Source of the DNA: Actinospineispora eucalypti
GTDB lineage: Bacteria; Actinomycetota; Actinomycetes; Mycobacteriales; Pseudonocardiaceae
Direction: 5' to 3'
Assembly: GCA_014208095.1 (NCBI GenBank)
Contig: JACHMT010000004.1
Span: 744,001-808,000 of the forward strand
Length of the DNA: 64,000 nucleotides
The translations under genes were made by a program, and so were the position numbers. The notes beneath the pieces were generated by a model. The model ran no database searches. It saw nothing but the letters and a program-made list of their open reading frames with translations, and was not told the origin of the DNA. Of the stretch, positions 40,623 through 49,721 are shown piece by piece. Position 1 is the first letter of the stretch; each line of letters starts with the position of its first letter.

Positions 40623-42727
40623 TTAGCCGGACGTCGCACTACGGGAGCTAAGGAACTGATCTCGGAGGCTGGACAGGCTGAAGTATCCATCCGCGAGATC
40701 GGCAACCCAGTAGGTCCACCCGTTGCGCGCACCACCGCTGGCGCTGAGGGCGGCCGCAGACGGACTGCCATAAGTCTCAGAACCAAACAAGATCCGCCCG
40801 TCGTTGAGCACGGTGGCCGTGCTCTCTGCGTCCACTGCGGCCAAGAGCGTGGAGCCTGCCGGGAGGAGATCGGCGTCAACGAGGTCCGCCACCGCAACAT
40901 CGTGGGTTGTCCAGCTCGACAGGCCCGGGGCTGGCGATACGGCGGGGTAGGTCGGCTGATACGCCTCGTCCGCGAGCTTGGCGAATGCGTCCCGCACGAC
41001 GGTTCCCAAAGGCGCCTGCGGGCGTCGAGGAACTCTTCGTAGCCGAGCCTCTCCCAGCCGTCCGGGAGGGCGTGCCAGTACCGCTGCCGGGCCAGGCGGC
41101 GGTTGCTAATGCCCTTTTGCGTGACCTGGGCAGGCCAGTACGCCATGGGTGCCTTGTCAGAGATATCGATGTTGTCGCTCCAGTCGACCAAGGCCATGTT
41201 GGCGATCTGGTTGATCCGCTTGGTCTCGCTGATGCCCCGACTCTTGAGGAATGCCCGAGGGAACAGGTGGTGGCGCTCGATCCCTTTGCGCGCGGTGACG
41301 GCGGGGTCGAGCCGGGCACGGACCCTGCCGGTGGAGAGCAGCGGCTCGGCGTCGAGAATGTTCAACGCGGCGAAGTCGCCATCAGCACCGGCGATTTGGC
41401 TGCGGAGGTGGCCAGCTCGTTGGGCAGCGTGGTGGTCCAGTAGTCGTCGCCGAGGGTGTCGGTGACGATGCGATCCAACGTCCGGCAAAAGCCGTCGGCG
41501 TCGCCAGCCTTGACTTCGGTGATCTTGGATGCGTCCTGCTCGAACTGGGATTCGAGCGAGCCGGTATAGCGGCTGGTGGTATGAGCCATGAAGAACTAGC
41601 GGGCGAGCACTTCCCGGAGCCGGTCGAGCGGCACGGCGTAGTCGGTGCGGCCGATCAGCCACAGTGCATAGGAGAAGATCACCGTGTTCTCACTCGTGAT
41701 CATCTTGGCGCCGCGGAAGCCGGCGCGTTCTAGGCATTGCAGGTATTCATGCCAGTTGGTCAAGTCGAGTACGCGTTCCTGAGCTGCCTGTAGGCGCGCG
41801 AACTGTGCTTGGCGCCGGGCGGGGTCGATTCGGCCGGTCTCCAAGTCCTTGCCGCGCAGGAGTGAATACGCCAGGCGCAGCACTGCCCGTCGGAACGCGA
41901 CAGCGACCGAAACCCGCAGCAGCTGGGCAGGGATGGCTGGATGTACCAGTTGAAGGGTGATGCTCCGGACAGCGACGGGATCTTGCAGGCCCGGGAGAAC
42001 TCTTCGAGTTGCTCGCGGCCCTTCTCCCAGAAGACGCTCATCAGGGTCAAGATGAAGTCTGCCTGGTTGAGCGTGACGCCTTCGGAGTTGATCCGGACGA
42101 AGACCTCGGCGACCTGCTCCTCATCGACTCCCGGGGACAGTTCGACGATCTTGAATGGGTAGTTACGAAGGTCGTAGAGCCGGTCAATGGCCTCTTCGAG
42201 CCGGTCCTCCTCGTCCTGGCTCAGCTCACTGCGCTTCTCGGCGACGGCCTTGAGGTACCGCCTTTCCACGCGCTTGCGCCCGCCGCCGGGCGCCCACAGC
42301 TCGGAGATGTCCGGGATAAACTCGGAGTCCCGCTCGACGGCCGCGTCAGCGACAGCGAAGGTGGCATCGGTCGGACGGAAGGCGATCCTGATGCGGGTGA
42401 GTGAATAGTCCGACTTCATCACCTCGCGGCCGGTCATTACCGCGAAGAGGCTGGTCAGACGCTGCTGACCGTCAACGATGAGCAGGCGGGGAACCGCGTC
42501 TCTGTTCCCGCCGCCGATCTGGCGCGCTCCCGGTTCGGCCCCGGTCTCCCAGAACAACAGGTACCCGACCGGAAAGCCCTTGTACATCGAGTCCAATAGG
42601 TCACGCACCTTGCTGGCCTGGCAGACGAAGGGCCGCTGGATGTCGGGCAAGGCAACTTCGCCGCGCCCGATGGACTCCATGAGCAGCGAACCGAGTAGGT
42701 GGTGTCCTTGAACAGCGTGATAGCCAT
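40623..42727 (-). pseudogene. DUF262-DUF1524-RAMA protein, multiply disrupted
   Basis: Starts MAITLFKDTTYSV at 42727 (GAGG upstream), 17 nt after the methyltransferase stop. Pieces in successive frames rebuild one protein: DUF262 (VALPDIQRPFVCQASKVRDL, IVDGQQRLTSLFAVMTG), a helical middle, DUF1524 with the HNH-like ERHHLFPRAFLKSRG and MALVDWSDNIDISDKAP, and a C-terminal RAMA-like domain (LLPAGSTLLAAVDAE, YGSPSAAALSASGG). Frameshifts are needed near 42690, 41930, 41385 and 41012, and TAG at 41596-41598 replaces a residue that is usually Trp. Intact relatives resemble GmrSD-type modification-dependent nucleases; this copy cannot be functional as read. Confidence 0.85.
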
Positions 42728-42744
42728 GGCGTCCTCGCTGTTGG

Positions 42745-45700
42745 TCAGGCTTGGGCTGGGTGGCGCGGGCCGTGGCCTGCGGGGAGGTCGGCTAGCGGTG
42801 ACCAGCCGGTGCCGCCTCGGGCCGAAGCGGCGGCCATCCGGTCGTAGGCGTCGAGCACAAGCCGGCGGGTGCGGTAGTCGCCGTGGTCACGTTCTTCGTA
42901 CTTGCGGAGCACTAAGAACGAGTCGAGCACATGCTCGGCCTCGGGCCGGGTCAGGCCAAATACATGTAGGAACGCGGCGTCGAGGTCGGCGCGCAGCAGC
43001 GCTCTGCGCTCCGGGTCCCACCGGAACGGTGGCCCGTCCAGGCTCATCTCGCGGGCATAGGGCCGGATCCGCCACGAGGTGTAAGACAGCTCCAGCACGT
43101 AGGGGGTTACCCACTCGGCCAGGGTACGGTCGGGCTCCCATGGCGCCGGCCCGGCGAAGATGGCTGGGGTGGGGCACGCGAGCTGCTTGGTCAGGAAGTA
43201 CTTCATGCCGGTGCCGCTGATCTTTTGCCGGGCGATATAATCGAAAGCCAGCGTCGACCACATGGCATGCAGTAGTGGCCCGTGCGCGGGTGCACCGGGA
43301 AACGCGAGCAGGAACTTGTCTCCGATGGCGCTGGTCGGGAGTACCGACGGCACGAACGTTCGTAGGAGGGCGCCGCCCGTGATGTCTCGCCATCCGAGCA
43401 TCCACCCGTGCTCCCACTTTCCAAGGAGGCGCTTCTTAACCTCGGATTCCTGTACCCAGTAGCGCGGGCCGGCTTCCGTGTGCGGGTCGTTGTGCATCTC
43501 GTCGGTCAGGCGCGGCAGCTCGGTATCGCGACTTCCCGGGGCACGTAGCGCGTACGAGCTTAGTCGGTGATCGAAATGCCATAACAACTTTGCTTCGTAC
43601 AGTGGGAGGTACTCACGAGCGTCATCCCGATAGGACCAACCATTGAAGCGAGCGCCAGCAAGGTCTTCTGCCGTCCGGAAGAGTCCCGAGTCGTTGGCCA
43701 TGTGGAACAGTGTTCCGAACGAGAGCCCCCACGGGTTGCCGTCTGCTGTACCGTCGCGGATGAGTACTGGGTGGCGGTGGTAGATGCCGAGTGTGATCTC
43801 GGCGTCTCTCCTCGTGAGGAATGTTGGACAGTTACTTGTATTCGGATTAACGATGGAGATCTCCTGCGGCGAGACCGTGAAGACTCGGTCGTGTGTAATC
43901 TCCGATGGATGCTTACTGAAAAAGGACATCCGGATCTTCTCGACTCGAGAGTCTCGACCTCGGATTGTGGTAACTGCGAAACGAAACTTTCGATTACCAA
44001 CATCTGTCCATATTCGTGGGTTGGTCACGAAGTCATGTAGTGCAGACAGATTATTCCTGGCGACTAGGTCCGCAAAGAACTGGGAGGTGGTCTTGTCGGT
44101 CGCCAGCCCAGTTGGGGTGACAATTCCGGCCGTGCCGGTTGGCTCCAGGAGCGCGCGGAACGTCTCGGCGAACACGCTGTACGTGTTCACGTCGCCCTGG
44201 CCGGTGAACGGGTATCGGCCGCTGTCCCGTAGCAGGTGGGCGATGCCGGCTGACCTGCGCAGCGCGGAGCAGTAGGCATCATGTAGCGCAGGGTCCTCCT
44301 CGCGTAGCTGGTCGATCATTGCGCCACGGATAGCGGCGGTCTTGGCGTCGACGATGTCATTACGGCCGACAGCGGCGAAGAACTCCTTGTCTTGGATCTT
44401 GACTCGGTCCCAGGGCGGGTTGCCGATCACGCAGGAGAAGCCACCTTGCCACCAGGTTTCCGGGTTGACGTCGGCGGTGCCGGGCTCGGGCACGGTGAAG
44501 ATGGTCGGGAACTCCAGGTGCCAGTGGAAGAAACGGTATTGGCGCGCAAGATCGCGCACAGTCGTGATCAGGTCGGAGGGCACATCGGTCGGGTTGTCGA
44601 CGATCCTGCGCAGCGTGTCGTGGGTGATGCCGAAGCCACGGGCTGGGGTATTGGATTGGACAAACGCGGCACACCAAGCGTCGGCAGCCAGCTTGCGGGC
44701 TTCGAGGTCGGGATCGCGCTCGAACCGTTGCCATGCCTCCGCTTGCTCCCGTATATCAGCCGGGGTGCCGGTTGGCTGTCGTTCGAGCTCGCGGGCCTTC
44801 TTCGCGAGCGAGGTTGTCTCGACGTCGAGGACATCGCTGTCGGAGATCGGCAGGCGCCGGGCGACGCTGTCGAAGACGGTGTGCTGCCCGGCGGCGCGTT
44901 TGCGTTCGGCCTTATTACGGGCCTTGAGCTTACTGGTCCGGGTCGTGTCGTCCCCGTTGAGGGCGACAAAGGCGGCGTCCGGGATGTTTCCGGCAAGCAG
45001 TTTCGGCGTGGCGCCAAGCAGCGAGTTGCCGACCTTGAAGTGGGTGTCCAGGAATGGCAGTGGGCGGGAGCCGTCAAAGGATTCCAGCCACAATGCGACC
45101 TTGGTGATCTCGATAGCCAAGTCGTTCAAGTCGACGCCGTAGACGCAGCGGGCCACGACATCGGCCATCGCCGCCCGCATCGCCTGTGGTGTCGGCTCGG
45201 CATCGCTTGTACGGACCGCCGCGAGTGCGGCGGCGATGCGTCGGGCTGCGGCGACCACGAAGTGGCCGCTGCCGACAGCCGGGTCGACGATGGTGAGAGT
45301 GAGCAGCGCGGTTTCTGGGTCTGCGGCGCGCCGGGCGTCGGCGATGAGGGGGTCGAGCGCCTCGTCGAGCATGAGCGCGATGAGCTCGGATGGGGTGTAG
45401 TAGGAGCCGGACTTCTTGCGGGTGTTGCCGTTGGCTTGCTCCAGGGTGAAGGTCCGGGCGGCGGCGTCGTAGCGGGGGACATAGGCGAGCAGACCTTCGT
45501 ACACGCCGCCGAGTTCCTCGCTGTCCAGGTTGCGGTAGTCGACCGGGCGGCGGGCTCCGGTGACGGGGTCGGTGATCTCGGCCAGCTCCTTGACTGCGGC
45601 GAGCAGGTTTCGGTTGGGCAGCTGTGCACCGTCGAGCACTCCGAGGCTGTCACGGGAGAACAGGGATGCGGCGAGCCCGGGTAGCGCGAGGGCGTCCAGT

Positions 45701-46857
45701 CCGTCGTCGGCGAGGGCGTCGGTGACGATGAGGTGGGCGTCCCACAGGTCGGTGTGTCGGGTACCGGTGCGGGTGGCGGCCAGGCGCCGCAGCCGAGCGG
45801 TGGAGAAGTAGGCGGCGTAGTGGGCCTGGCCGTCTGTGTTGGTGCTGGCGATGTGCAGCAGTTCGCGGTCCTCGGCGACGAAGAGCACGATGAGCCGGTA
45901 GGCGACCCGCAGCAGTGCTCGGTGCAGCAGCGCGCACGCATCCGGCACAACGGCAAGCTCCGCTCGGAGTTCGACGTTGGTCGGATGCGACACAAAGCCC
46001 GTGCCGAGGTGCTTGAGCGCTCGGGCCACTCCCTCGCGCAGTGTCATGAGTGCGCGGGTTCCGTCGGCGATCGCCACGTTGCGCCATCGCTCGAGCCAGC
46101 AATCCGCTGCGGAGAAGGCTGGGGTTTCGGTGTCGTCGGCTTCGGGTTCGGTCTCGGCAGCCAACGGTGCGAATCGGCTTGCATGCACGGCCAGGAAGAA
46201 CAGCCGGAACTCGGCGTAGCGCTGGTTGCCGAAGACATCGTCGAGGTCGAACTCGACGTAGGACTGCCGGGTCAGGCTGGACGCGTCACGCAGCACCCGC
46301 AAGATGTGCCCGTTCGAGACAACCGCCCACAGGTAGTGCGGGCTGCGGTTGAGCGCGTCCTGCACCAGCGACTGCGGGGCGCGGGCTGTGACGCCGTGGG
46401 TGGGGGCATCGAGGCCCACTCCGCCGCCGACGAGGTGCAGGAGCACTCCCACCGCCGGATCGGTGGCCCCGGCCGGCCACGCAAGGCGATGTGAGATCGG
46501 GAAGTGGACGGGCTCGGTCTCGCCGAGGGTTGGCGGGAGGTCGATTCCGGCGGTGAGCCGCTCCGGCCGGCCGAAGCCCAGCTCGTAAAGCAGCGGGAGC
46601 AGCCACTTGTCGCGTGTCAGGCCGACTGCGGGGTCGCCCGGGGGAAGTCGCTCAAGCGCGGCGTGCCACGCGCGGTGTGCGCCGAGGCATGCCTCCCACG
46701 CCCGGGCGGCTGCCGCGTTGATCGTCATGCCTGGGGTGAGTTGGTAGTCCTCGGCGCGCTGGCCCGGCATCCGCAGGTCTACCGCCCTGGCCAGCGCGTC
46801 ACTCGGTAGGACTGTGCCGACCGCGCGGACGGAGCGGAATGCGGTCAGCGTGGTCAC
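42745..46857 (-). CDS. Eco57I-type N6-adenine DNA methyltransferase (DISARM/BREX-like)
   Basis: 1370 residues from a GTG at 46857, which overlaps the SNF2 helicase stop (GTGA). Long N-terminal helical region, then methyltransferase motif I IVDPAVGSGHFVVAAARRIAA (about residue 527), VDLNDLAIEITKVALWLESF, and catalytic NPPW in CVIGNPPWDRVKIQDKEFF (about residue 812), typical of gamma-class adenine methylases such as PglX and DrmMI. The C-terminal half resembles target-recognition and spacer regions (LTKQLACPTPAIF). Third gene of the operon. Methylates host DNA or acts as a modification/restriction module; activity is inferred. Confidence 0.9.
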   Translation of the reverse strand: MTTLTAFRSVRAVGTVLPSDALARAVDLRMPGQRAEDYQLTPGMTINAAAARAWEACLGAHRAWHAALERLPPGDPAVGLTRDKWLLPLLYELGFGRPERLTAGIDLPPTLGETEPVHFPISHRLAWPAGATDPAVGVLLHLVGGGVGLDAPTHGVTARAPQSLVQDALNRSPHYLWAVVSNGHILRVLRDASSLTRQSYVEFDLDDVFGNQRYAEFRLFFLAVHASRFAPLAAETEPEADDTETPAFSAADCWLERWRNVAIADGTRALMTLREGVARALKHLGTGFVSHPTNVELRAELAVVPDACALLHRALLRVAYRLIVLFVAEDRELLHIASTNTDGQAHYAAYFSTARLRRLAATRTGTRHTDLWDAHLIVTDALADDGLDALALPGLAASLFSRDSLGVLDGAQLPNRNLLAAVKELAEITDPVTGARRPVDYRNLDSEELGGVYEGLLAYVPRYDAAARTFTLEQANGNTRKKSGSYYTPSELIALMLDEALDPLIADARRAADPETALLTLTIVDPAVGSGHFVVAAARRIAAALAAVRTSDAEPTPQAMRAAMADVVARCVYGVDLNDLAIEITKVALWLESFDGSRPLPFLDTHFKVGNSLLGATPKLLAGNIPDAAFVALNGDDTTRTSKLKARNKAERKRAAGQHTVFDSVARRLPISDSDVLDVETTSLAKKARELERQPTGTPADIREQAEAWQRFERDPDLEARKLAADAWCAAFVQSNTPARGFGITHDTLRRIVDNPTDVPSDLITTVRDLARQYRFFHWHLEFPTIFTVPEPGTADVNPETWWQGGFSCVIGNPPWDRVKIQDKEFFAAVGRNDIVDAKTAAIRGAMIDQLREEDPALHDAYCSALRRSAGIAHLLRDSGRYPFTGQGDVNTYSVFAETFRALLEPTGTAGIVTPTGLATDKTTSQFFADLVARNNLSALHDFVTNPRIWTDVGNRKFRFAVTTIRGRDSRVEKIRMSFFSKHPSEITHDRVFTVSPQEISIVNPNTSNCPTFLTRRDAEITLGIYHRHPVLIRDGTADGNPWGLSFGTLFHMANDSGLFRTAEDLAGARFNGWSYRDDAREYLPLYEAKLLWHFDHRLSSYALRAPGSRDTELPRLTDEMHNDPHTEAGPRYWVQESEVKKRLLGKWEHGWMLGWRDITGGALLRTFVPSVLPTSAIGDKFLLAFPGAPAHGPLLHAMWSTLAFDYIARQKISGTGMKYFLTKQLACPTPAIFAGPAPWEPDRTLAEWVTPYVLELSYTSWRIRPYAREMSLDGPPFRWDPERRALLRADLDAAFLHVFGLTRPEAEHVLDSFLVLRKYEERDHGDYRTRRLVLDAYDRMAAASARGGTGWSPLADLPAGHGPRHPAQA

Positions 46858-49721
46858 GGCCCGCTCCGATCGGGCAGGTACACGTAGACGCCGAGGATGT
46901 CGGGCGGAGGCAGCAGCCGAGCCTGCAGTCCCCGTCGTGATACCCGGCTGCCACGGCGCACTGCCCGGTGTGCGTGCACCGCGTCGGCGGCCACCTGCTC
47001 CCCGAGTCGCGTCAGGTGCCCTTGCAGGTGGGGAAGGCGGTCCAGCGCGCGCTGAAGCTGGTAACGGGCGAGGTCGTCGTGGACGTTGCCGCTCGGGGTG
47101 GCGTCCAGCAAATGGCCGGTGCTGTCGGTGTCCAGCCAGCAGGTCTCGCCGCCGACCACCGTGAAGCCGAGGAACTGGGCGTCCTCGGCGACCTGGGTGA
47201 CGGTGCGCCGTGAGCCGGGCACGACGAGCTCGACCCGAAACCGCGCTACCACCAGCGTCGTCACCGTGCCGACCGCTCTGGTGCGAATGACCGCCGCTCG
47301 TCGCGCCGGACGCGCGGCCTCGGGTAGCAACGGGTCGAGTGCGCCATCCAGGACATAGCGGGCGATCGCCTCGACGGTGTGATCGGTCCGGTTGAGCAAT
47401 GGCTCCCCGGGTGGAGCCGGCAGCGACCGATGGAACCGCATCGACGGGGTCTTGGCGGGTGGAAGTTGATCCAGGAGCGCGTGTGGAAGCGTGTCGGTGC
47501 GTACGGTGAAACCGTCGGCGGTGTTGCTGATCTGGCCAGACAGCAGGGCGAGTGCGTCGCGGGTGAACCGTTCGGCATCGGCTGGGCCGCCGAGACCGCG
47601 ACGGACTTCGGCGAGCGTCTCGGCGACGTCGTCTGGGCGCAGGGTGGCCTGCCGGAACCGTGACCGGGAGGCCTTCTCCCGTTCGGCCGCATCGACCCAC
47701 CGTGTGAGCACCGCGTCGGCGGTCTCGCTGGAGGTCACCGAACCGAGGTCGAGCATGAGCTGCTCGGGTTGAGTACCGCGCAGCAGCAGGGACTCCCAGA
47801 TAGCCTTCATTACGGTGGTCGAGTCGGCCGGCACGGCAACCGAGACTCCGGTGCTGCGTTTGATCGCCTCGTGGCGGCGGATGAGCACGTCGAGGACCAC
47901 GCCGTCGATCTTGTTATCGGCGCCGTAGTAGGTGACCGTTCGCACGGTGGGGGCGAGTTGTCCGAATCGGTCTACCCGGCCTTCGCGCTGTTCGTGGCGG
48001 GTGGGGTTCCAGGCGAGGTCGTAATGCACCACCGCGGTGAAGCCGTCCTGCAGGTTGACCCCCTCGGACAGGCAGTCGGTCGCGACCAGCACTCGCACGC
48101 CATCGTGGGCGATTAGCTCGTTGACCCTGGACTCGCGTTCCTCCGGCGGCAACGTCCCGGTGACGGCTTCCACCCGGGCAGCGGAATGGGTCTTCGCCAA
48201 GGCAGCGTGCAGGTGTTCGGCCACGTACTCTGCGGTTGCGATGTAGCGGCAGAACACAATGGGGTGGAAGCCGTCGGTGATGAGCGAGTTGAGGATGGTC
48301 GCCAGGCGTGCGAGCTTGGCATCGCCTTTGGGCCCGCACAGTGCTTCGGCCTCGGCGGCGAATCCGCGCAGTCTGCGCCGGGTGGTTGCGTCAGGATGAT
48401 CGTTGGCGGAGGTGTCCGCGCCGAGTCCGGTGTCGTCGCCCTCCGCGAGCTCGTCGATGTCCACGTCGAGAACTTGTGGGGAGGCGAGTGCGTCGGCGGT
48501 CTCGACGGTCTCGGCGCTGGTGAGCTCCGAGCGGTTGCGTAGCGTTTGCACCGCTGCGGCGGGGCTGGACGCGAGCGAACGCAGCAGCGCGATCGCCGAC
48601 CACCACCGGACTCGCTGGTGCACATGGCTGAGCGAGGGGTCGGTGACCCGCTGCCGTGCGAATGCGAGGATTCGATCGAACAGCTTCTGGTATTCGGGTC
48701 GGAGTCGGTAGCTCTCCTCGGCGCACTCCCTGTTCGGAAAGGGGGTGTCCTCGGCAAGGTATTCGCGAATGTCCGCGCGCTGTCGCTGGATAAGGTAGCT
48801 AGCGAGTAGCTTCCGATCGTTCTCGCGTGCCGGTCCGGACAGATCCGCCGGCAGTTCGCCGAGGCGGTTATCCAGTAGCCCGACCAGGGCTTGCCACGCG
48901 CCATCGTCGCCGTTGTGCGGGGTGGCGGTGAGCAGCAGCAGATGCCGGGCAGGGTCGTCTGCGAGTCTGCGCAGCAGGGTGTAGCGCTGGTGAGCCTGTG
49001 ATGAGGCGGTGGTGGACGGTGCGATGCAGGTGTGCGCTTCGTCGACGATGACCAGTTCTGGGCACAGCAGGGCGAACTCGTCGCGGCGGCTGCGTTGCTT
49101 GATGTAGTCGGTGGAGACGATGAGGTGCGGGTAGTGCTGGTAGACGTTCGACCCGAAGGGCACCAAGCGGGCCAACCGGTTCGCCGTCGATGGCAGCAGC
49201 AGCTCGGCGTTGATTCCGAACTTGGTGCGCAGCTCGGATTGCCACTGCGGGGCAAGCTGGGGTGAGCAGAGCACTGCCAGGCGTTGGGCGTCTCCGCTGG
49301 CTAGCAGTTCGGCGGCGATGAGACCGGCTTCGATGGTTTTGCCGACGCCTACGCCGTCCGCGATGAGCAGGCGGGTGGTGTCCTGGGCGGTGGCCATCAT
49401 GAGCGGCACGAGCTGGTAGTTGCGCGGTGTGACCGCTAGCTGCGCGAACGATCGGAACGGTCCGGTGGTGTCCCGGAAGGAGAGGCGCAGCGCGTCGCGT
49501 AGCAGCCGGGCGCGGGCGGCGTCGCCGCGATCGTCCACGCTGGGAGCGTCAAACGTTGCCACTGCCGGGTGGTCGATACCCGGCAGCAGGAGCGTGGTCT
49601 CGTCGTCGCGGCCGCCGAGTGGCCGCACCAGCACCGTGCCAGCGGGGGAGGCGGGCAGCACCAGCCACTCGCGGCCGCGCGCGGTCACCAAGGTGCCAGG
49701 GCGGAAGTCGGTGGTCGTCAC
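46854..49721 (-). CDS. SNF2-family helicase, DrmD-like
   Basis: 955 residues from ATG 49721, overlapping the upstream stop by 4 nt. Walker A LLIADGVGVGKTIEAGL (residues about 118-134), DEAH box VIVDEAHTC (227-230), motif III LLLTATPHNGDD, motif V VLVATDCLSEGVNLQDG and motif VI EQREGRVDRFGQ (about 575). The C-terminal 350 residues are helical with no known domain. Together with an adjacent adenine methylase this matches the DrmD/DrmMI pair of class 1 DISARM. Expected to be an ATP-driven DNA translocase. Confidence 0.9.
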   Translation of the reverse strand: MTTTDFRPGTLVTARGREWLVLPASPAGTVLVRPLGGRDDETTLLLPGIDHPAVATFDAPSVDDRGDAARARLLRDALRLSFRDTTGPFRSFAQLAVTPRNYQLVPLMMATAQDTTRLLIADGVGVGKTIEAGLIAAELLASGDAQRLAVLCSPQLAPQWQSELRTKFGINAELLLPSTANRLARLVPFGSNVYQHYPHLIVSTDYIKQRSRRDEFALLCPELVIVDEAHTCIAPSTTASSQAHQRYTLLRRLADDPARHLLLLTATPHNGDDGAWQALVGLLDNRLGELPADLSGPARENDRKLLASYLIQRQRADIREYLAEDTPFPNRECAEESYRLRPEYQKLFDRILAFARQRVTDPSLSHVHQRVRWWSAIALLRSLASSPAAAVQTLRNRSELTSAETVETADALASPQVLDVDIDELAEGDDTGLGADTSANDHPDATTRRRLRGFAAEAEALCGPKGDAKLARLATILNSLITDGFHPIVFCRYIATAEYVAEHLHAALAKTHSAARVEAVTGTLPPEERESRVNELIAHDGVRVLVATDCLSEGVNLQDGFTAVVHYDLAWNPTRHEQREGRVDRFGQLAPTVRTVTYYGADNKIDGVVLDVLIRRHEAIKRSTGVSVAVPADSTTVMKAIWESLLLRGTQPEQLMLDLGSVTSSETADAVLTRWVDAAEREKASRSRFRQATLRPDDVAETLAEVRRGLGGPADAERFTRDALALLSGQISNTADGFTVRTDTLPHALLDQLPPAKTPSMRFHRSLPAPPGEPLLNRTDHTVEAIARYVLDGALDPLLPEAARPARRAAVIRTRAVGTVTTLVVARFRVELVVPGSRRTVTQVAEDAQFLGFTVVGGETCWLDTDSTGHLLDATPSGNVHDDLARYQLQRALDRLPHLQGHLTRLGEQVAADAVHAHRAVRRGSRVSRRGLQARLLPPPDILGVYVYLPDRSGP

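Noticed and set aside
42745-47700. Longer start for the methyltransferase inside the SNF2 gene
   Set aside because: The upstream extension is Arg/Pro-rich and overlaps the helicase by 850 bp; the GTG at 46857 overlaps the helicase stop in the same way as the other operon genes.
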